Notes under the pieces: model-generated
What the model saw: the letters and a program-made list of their open reading frames with translations, nothing else
Databases searched by the model: none
What the model was told of the DNA's origin: nothing
Translations under genes and position numbers: made by a program
Part shown: positions 6,748-10,053 of the stretch, one piece after another
How positions within the stretch are numbered: position 1 is the first letter of the stretch
Layout of the letters: each line of letters opens with the position of its first letter
Origin: Bdellovibrio sp.
Lineage (GTDB): Bacteria; Bdellovibrionota; Bdellovibrionia; Bdellovibrionales; Bdellovibrionaceae
Length of the DNA stretch: 10,053 nt
Assembly: GCA_017745015.1 (NCBI GenBank)
Contig: JAGIAF010000164.1
Location: 1-10,053 of the forward strand
Reading direction: 5' to 3'

Positions 6748-7224
6748 ATGAAACTATTGATCGCATTGGCTTTGGCCCTTCCGATGTTTGCGCATGCATA
6801 TGGCGAAACATACAGAAATATGTCTGAAAACCCTTACGTTCCACAAGAAGGTAAAGTTACTGCAAAGCAAATTTGCGTTGACGAAAAAAATGAAGTTTTC
6901 CGCGTGTTCGTTCCTCAGCACAACCAAGAGTTCTGCAAATCTATCCGTTGGGATCATTCAGACTCTCATTATCCAAAACAAGTATGTGTAGGCCGCACTG
7001 TAAAAGTGATCCCTGCACAAACAGTTTCAGTAACTCCATTCTACCAAACAATCGTTTGCACAAAGTATGATCGCAAAGACTCTACTCGTCCAACGTGCTT
7101 GAAGTCTGAAGTTCAAACTGCACAATATCCAGCAAGCTATATTCAATACACTTACGAAGCAGCTGACTGGCGCAAAGAGCGTCCACTTAGCATCAAAGAA
7201 ATTCAAATTGAAGATTGTAAGTAA
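6748..7224 (+). CDS. Small exported protein with six cysteines, unknown function
   Basis: This is a 158-residue protein I do not recognise. A short signal peptide (residues 1-17, cut after Ala-His-Ala) leads to a mature domain of about 141 residues. The mature part has six cysteines (43, 63, 80, 104, 117 and 157), an even number that suggests three disulfides and a stable extracytoplasmic fold. It is rich in Tyr, Lys and Gln and contains a Val-rich strand, VKVIPAQTVSVTP. There are no heme or metal motifs. The start is well supported: AGGAG lies six bases before the ATG. It stands alone, between the aconitase terminator and its own terminator at 7228-7258. No convincing promoter could be fixed in 6616-6736; TTGTAC at 6692 with TAATCG at 6715 is a weak option. 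Confidence 0.8.
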   Translation: MKLLIALALALPMFAHAYGETYRNMSENPYVPQEGKVTAKQICVDEKNEVFRVFVPQHNQEFCKSIRWDHSDSHYPKQVCVGRTVKVIPAQTVSVTPFYQTIVCTKYDRKDSTRPTCLKSEVQTAQYPASYIQYTYEAADWRKERPLSIKEIQIEDCK

Positions 7225-7227
7225 TTG

Positions 7228-7258
7228 AAAAGGGGCCACGAGCCCCTTTTTTATTTTT
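7228..7258 (+). terminator. Intrinsic terminator of the six-cysteine protein gene
   Basis: AAAAGGGGC (7228-7236) and GCCCCTTTT (7242-7250) form a perfect 9-bp stem with loop CACGA, followed by TTATTTTT. It begins three bases after the stop codon. Confidence 0.93.
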
Positions 7259-7398
7259 AAAAAACACAAACTGATCTCTCAGGATGTGCATAAATAATTA
7301 TCATCTGTCCGACCGCTGTATCCGGCGACGAATCATTGCACCTTTAAATCGTCAAGAAGTTGGTCGAAGCTTTGCCTTTGATCAGTTTCATGAGTCAA

Positions 7399-7789
7399 AT
7401 GTCCATTCACCATCGAAAGTGCCCCCATTGTGGCAATCTTCACTTCGTAAAGAGGGGCCGCTTTTATAAGAAAAGCACTAAAACCTATATCCCTCGATAC
7501 ACTTGCAGATCCTGTGGTAGGAATTTTTCAACCCGCACGAACTCGCGCACCTTTAACCAAAAGAAAGTCCATATTAATGACCTGCTGACAATTGAGCATA
7601 CCAAACTTAAACCACTCAGTGTGCTGCTTGCTGTGGATGAAAAGCTCCGCATAGTTGGAGCTCAAGTGGCTCAAATCAAAGCCTTTGGTTGCCCGTCGCA
7701 ACTGGTGCACAACAAAGAAACCCGAACACCTTGAGTTCGCTCTTTATCTCTACATAGCCAAAGCTAACGGCTACAATTTATTTCGCTGA
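7399..7789 (+). pseudogene. Decayed transposase with N-terminal zinc ribbon (IS1-like), two apparent internal deletions
   Basis: The open frame starts MSIHHRKCPHCGN at 7399 (an in-frame ATG also lies at 7390; the frame opens further upstream, but no SD is seen). The zinc ribbon CPHC...CRSC and the following FNQKKVHIN are typical of transposases with an InsA-like DNA-binding head. The frame then jumps directly to DLLTIEHTKLKPLSVLLAVD, which belongs to the catalytic part; the helix-turn-helix region expected between them is missing. After AQIKAFG (to 7689) the reading shifts by one base. In the new frame, 7688-7789 reads VARRNWCTTKKPEHLEFALY and onward to a TGA at 7787-7789, which looks like the normal C-terminus. 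The rest of the catalytic domain is absent. Two deletions, the second causing a frameshift, explain this. The family is recalled, not searched. It cannot be an active transposase; no clear terminal repeats were found. Confidence 0.78.
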
Positions 7790-7815
7790 GTTCTACAGTC
7801 TGCGGAAGTTGCACA

Positions 7816-7963
7816 ATTTGGAGAGTTGAGGAGACCCATTTTAGGTATGAAGTCGACCTCTGTCGGCGCCACGATGGCGCGCATTCGCCGAAGGCGAACG
7901 ACAGCTGAGCCTGGATGGCGTGTCGACGGAATGCCTAAAGTGGGTCTCCTCAGCTCTCCAAAT
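7816..7963 (+). ncRNA. 148-nt long-stem element with three-way junction (candidate structured RNA)
   Basis: The arms 7816-7848 and 7931-7963 pair over 33 positions: 30 Watson-Crick and three T-G pairs (7826/7953, 7839/7940, 7846/7933), which are G-U wobbles in plus-strand RNA. Next comes a 3x3 internal loop, GAA opposite GGA, which could form tandem G-A pairs, and then a further 6 bp (GTCGAC, 7852-7857/7922-7927). Inside, CTGTCG/CGACAG (7860-7865/7899-7904) encloses two hairpins: GCGCC-ACGAT-GGCGC (7866-7880) and TTCGCC-GAA-GGCGAA (7884-7898). It begins 26 bases after the transposase remnant and has no T-run, so it is not an ordinary terminator. It could instead be a miniature inverted-repeat element, though no target duplication is visible. 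The structure is read directly; expression as RNA is inferred. Confidence 0.6.
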
Positions 7964-8043
7964 CCCCGCATTAAGCACAGTCTAAGAGATCAGTTAGGAA
8001 AACATTATATCGGCATCAACCACCGCGTAGAGGGCGCAGATTC

Positions 8044-8823
8044 TTATTTTAGAACCGAGACAGAAAGAGGAACTGTTTTCAGTTCTTCACGATCCACCAA
8101 CTGCACCCACAAGCGATAGTCACCCGGTTTCGGAAACGTTGTGTGCAGCATTCCAGTGTCTGCAGTCGCACCATCCATAGGATGCACGTGCAACATTTGC
8201 TCTCCATCTGGAGACACGGCAATCACATGGGCCATCGCTCCCAAATAAGGAGTAATGATTGGAGACAATCCGTCTTCCCTGCTAACCGTGTAGTCGATCA
8301 TCGCCATTTTTCCAGCGCGAATGGCGCGGTTCGATAACGTTACGATTGTACTTTTGTCAGAACCTGTTCGGTGATCTCCAAGATCCGTGGTACTCCATGC
8401 TGGCTTGCCATTTACAACTTCTGCACGAAGAGGTGCGGTAAATTCAGTTCCATCATTTAGTTCACCTTGAGCCCACAAGAAGTACTGACCATTCACAGGA
8501 AAACTTAATTGAGCTGTCCAAGATCCATTTTCAAATATGGGATGGACATGATTGAACTCCTGCAAAGATATATCGTATGCGATAAAGTGTAACTTTTTAG
8601 TATGAGACTCACGCAAATCTCTGTCGCTCAGGTTCTCACCTGAGTCTGTGTCTTTAAGAGTGAACTTATAAGTAATCTCTCCGGCAACAAGATTTCCCTC
8701 AGATACCGCTTGTGCATGCACGCGCATGACTGGGTGCTGATCACCGCCATGATCTCCATGACCGCCACTCGCCTGAGCAGAAAGACCAAACACCAGCGCA
8801 AAACTAAAGACTAAAGATTTCAT
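8044..8823 (-). CDS. Exported His-rich protein with two HVHP repeats, copper-linked
   Basis: This is a 259-residue protein with a signal peptide (1 to about 18). The mature N-terminus is GGHGDHGGDQH, a likely metal-binding tail. Two similar domains follow, about 45-138 and 158-257. Each has a strand pair leading to an HVHP motif (92-95 and 212-215) and then a 'G-x-Y-x-LW-x-Q' strand (FLWAQ and RLWVQ), so the gene seems to come from an internal duplication of a beta-sandwich domain. It begins 11 bases after the stop of the copper ATPase gene and has AGGGG five bases before its ATG, so it is in the same operon. A role in binding or handling copper in the periplasm is inferred from the His-rich motifs and this neighbour. 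No CopC or CopZ signature was recognised. No terminator is clear after it. Confidence 0.82.
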   Translation of the reverse strand: MKSLVFSFALVFGLSAQASGGHGDHGGDQHPVMRVHAQAVSEGNLVAGEITYKFTLKDTDSGENLSDRDLRESHTKKLHFIAYDISLQEFNHVHPIFENGSWTAQLSFPVNGQYFLWAQGELNDGTEFTAPLRAEVVNGKPAWSTTDLGDHRTGSDKSTIVTLSNRAIRAGKMAMIDYTVSREDGLSPIITPYLGAMAHVIAVSPDGEQMLHVHPMDGATADTGMLHTTFPKPGDYRLWVQLVDREELKTVPLSVSVLK

Positions 8824-8834
8824 TGTGTCCCCTA

Positions 8835-10053
8835 CTATGATACTTTCTTGCTCTTCAATAGAAGAGAGTTGCTAACGACTGAAACCGAACTCATCGCCAT
8901 TGCGGCACCCGCAATCACCGGATTCAGCAACCCCAGTGCCGCCAATGGAATTCCCAAAACATTGTAAATAAATGCGAAGAATAAATTCTGACGTATTTTC
9001 TTCAATGTCAATTGTGATAGGGCCATCGCATGAACCACGGACTGCAAATCGTTGTTCATCAATGTTACGTCTGCTGTCTCGATGGCGATATCCGTTCCTG
9101 AAGACATCGAAAAGCTGACATCCGCCATCGCTAATGCCGGGGCGTCATTAATTCCATCCCCCACCATGGCCACTTTGAGTTTTTTTCTTTTCATAGTCAC
9201 AATGATATTGGCTTTATCTGACGGTTTCACACCATGTCTGAAATCAGAGATCCCCGCCTGGCGAGCAATCTCGCGAGCCGTGCCCTCGTTATCCCCAGTT
9301 AGCATCATCACTTGAATACCACGAGCTCGCATTTCAGCAATCGCGACCTTCGAGCTTTCCCGAATGCGATCCGCGACACCAATGTATCCCAGGATGCGGT
9401 CACTGCTTCCCAGGACCATGACCGTTTGCCCTTGAGCTTCAAGCTCCGCCACGCGAGAGGAATTTATAAAACCACCTTCAGCTACCCAAGAAGGTTTTCC
9501 AAGACGGTAGTGTTTACCCTCGATAACGCCTTCAACCCCTTGCCCGCTAATTGATTTAAAGCTAGTCACTGCCTGAGTTTGCACTCCCCGTTGTTTGGCA
9601 GCCTCCACGATGGCATGAGCCAACGGATGCGATGAGCCTTTTTCTAAACTCGCCGCCGCCATTAAAACTTCGGCTTGAGAAACAGACGACACGCCTTCTA
9701 TGTTCATTACGACGGGCTTGCCTTCGGTGATAGTGCCTGTTTTATCCAAAACAACGACATTGATTTTCTCTGCCAACTCCAAAGCTTTTGCATCTTTGAA
9801 CAGAATACCTAGACCCGCGGCTTTACCGATACCCACCACAACAGCGGTCGGAGTCGCCAAACCCAAAGCGCATGGACATGCAATAACCAAAACCGACACG
9901 GCAGAGACAAAAGCCGCCTGCAAGTTTTGCGTCATCAACCAAGTCACAAAGAACGTGAGAATACTGATCGCCACCACAACGGGAACGAAGACGCCTGACA
10001 CTTTGTCTGCAAGACGTTGGATAGGAGCCTTCGATCCTTGTGCTGTGGTGACA
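8835..10053 (-). CDS. copA: Cu(+)-exporting P1B-type ATPase, C-terminal part (runs off right edge)
   Basis: The frame is open from the right edge to a TAG at 8835, giving 405 visible residues; the N-terminal metal-binding domains and first membrane helices lie outside. The visible part opens with SKAPIQRLADKVSGVFVPVV and continues through the membrane copper site CPCALGLATPTAV, the phosphorylated Asp in DKTGTITEGKP, the SSHPLAHAI nucleotide-binding motif, MLTGDNEGTA and VGDGINDAPALAMADVS. The last two membrane helices carry FIYNVLGIPLAALG and AMAMSSVSVVSNS; the YN and MSS signatures are those of Cu(+)-specific P1B-1 pumps. It exports copper from the cytoplasm using ATP. The apparent internal GTG near 10001 is not the true start. 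It is the upstream gene of an operon with the His-rich exported protein. Confidence 0.97.
   Translation of the reverse strand, partial: VTTAQGSKAPIQRLADKVSGVFVPVVVAISILTFFVTWLMTQNLQAAFVSAVSVLVIACPCALGLATPTAVVVGIGKAAGLGILFKDAKALELAEKINVVVLDKTGTITEGKPVVMNIEGVSSVSQAEVLMAAASLEKGSSHPLAHAIVEAAKQRGVQTQAVTSFKSISGQGVEGVIEGKHYRLGKPSWVAEGGFINSSRVAELEAQGQTVMVLGSSDRILGYIGVADRIRESSKVAIAEMRARGIQVMMLTGDNEGTAREIARQAGISDFRHGVKPSDKANIIVTMKRKKLKVAMVGDGINDAPALAMADVSFSMSSGTDIAIETADVTLMNNDLQSVVHAMALSQLTLKKIRQNLFFAFIYNVLGIPLAALGLLNPVIAGAAMAMSSVSVVSNSLLLKSKKVS

Noticed and set aside
7275..7815. Possible transposon terminal repeats sharing TGTGCA on both sides of the transposase remnant
   Set aside because: Only six or seven bases match in inverted orientation and no target duplication flanks them, so it is within chance.
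7816..7963. Reading the long inverted repeat as a retron msr/msd or a CRISPR-like unit
   Set aside because: No reverse transcriptase or Cas gene is nearby and there is no repeat-spacer pattern.
7964..8043. Coding-like stretch (HSLRDQLGKHYIGINHRVEG) after the long element
   Set aside because: It reads smoothly but no family was recognised, it has no start of its own, and it abuts the opposite-strand stop. It may be a gene fragment, but this cannot be supported.
7826..8119. Plus-strand open frame of 97 codons across the long inverted-repeat element
   Set aside because: The reading is a by-product of the inverted repeat, is Arg- and Pro-rich without domain character, has no SD, and its 3' end overlaps the well-supported copper-operon gene on the other strand.

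Overview
The window looks like chromosomal DNA from a Gram-negative bacterium of moderate GC content. Exported proteins with clean Sec signal peptides, an outer-membrane barrel protein and a mitochondrial-type aconitase point towards a Bdellovibrio-like predatory deltaproteobacterium. This assignment is inference from protein style and codon use; no search was possible.

Layout. (1) Bases 1-1583, minus strand: a compact three-gene operon reading leftwards. It encodes an outer-membrane barrel-like protein, a periplasmic FMN-binding protein, and the start of an ApbE-type FAD:protein FMN transferase that runs off the left edge. Together they suggest a periplasmic flavin-based redox module. (2) Bases 1718-2551, minus strand: an exported phosphoesterase/acid phosphatase-like enzyme. 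Its Shine-Dalgarno (SD) sequence lies inside a hairpin. A 22-bp palindrome sits in the region shared with the divergent gene at 2741-3283, which encodes an exported protein of unknown function. (3) Bases 3375-6435: a sirtuin (cobB, minus) divergent from a full-length aconitase (plus). The aconitase is followed by a 125-bp cruciform-forming element and then a strong intrinsic terminator. (4) Bases 6748-7224: a small exported protein with six cysteines and its own terminator. (5) Bases 7399-7963: a decayed zinc-ribbon transposase, apparently with two internal deletions, followed at once by a 148-nt inverted-repeat element. That element folds on paper into a long helix capped by a three-way junction. 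(6) Bases 8044-10053, minus strand: a copper operon, with the C-terminal half of a CopA-type Cu(+) ATPase followed by an exported His-rich protein carrying two HVHP-containing repeats.

The most unusual content is non-coding. The element at 7816-7963 has all three imperfections of its main helix as U-G wobbles on the plus strand and an A/G-rich internal loop, which suggests a structured RNA. The element at 6442-6566 has a similar plan (long terminal stem enclosing hairpins) but an unrelated sequence. The SD-sequestering hairpin and adjacent palindrome before the phosphoesterase are a third point of regulatory interest. No phage, CRISPR array, tRNA or rRNA was seen.
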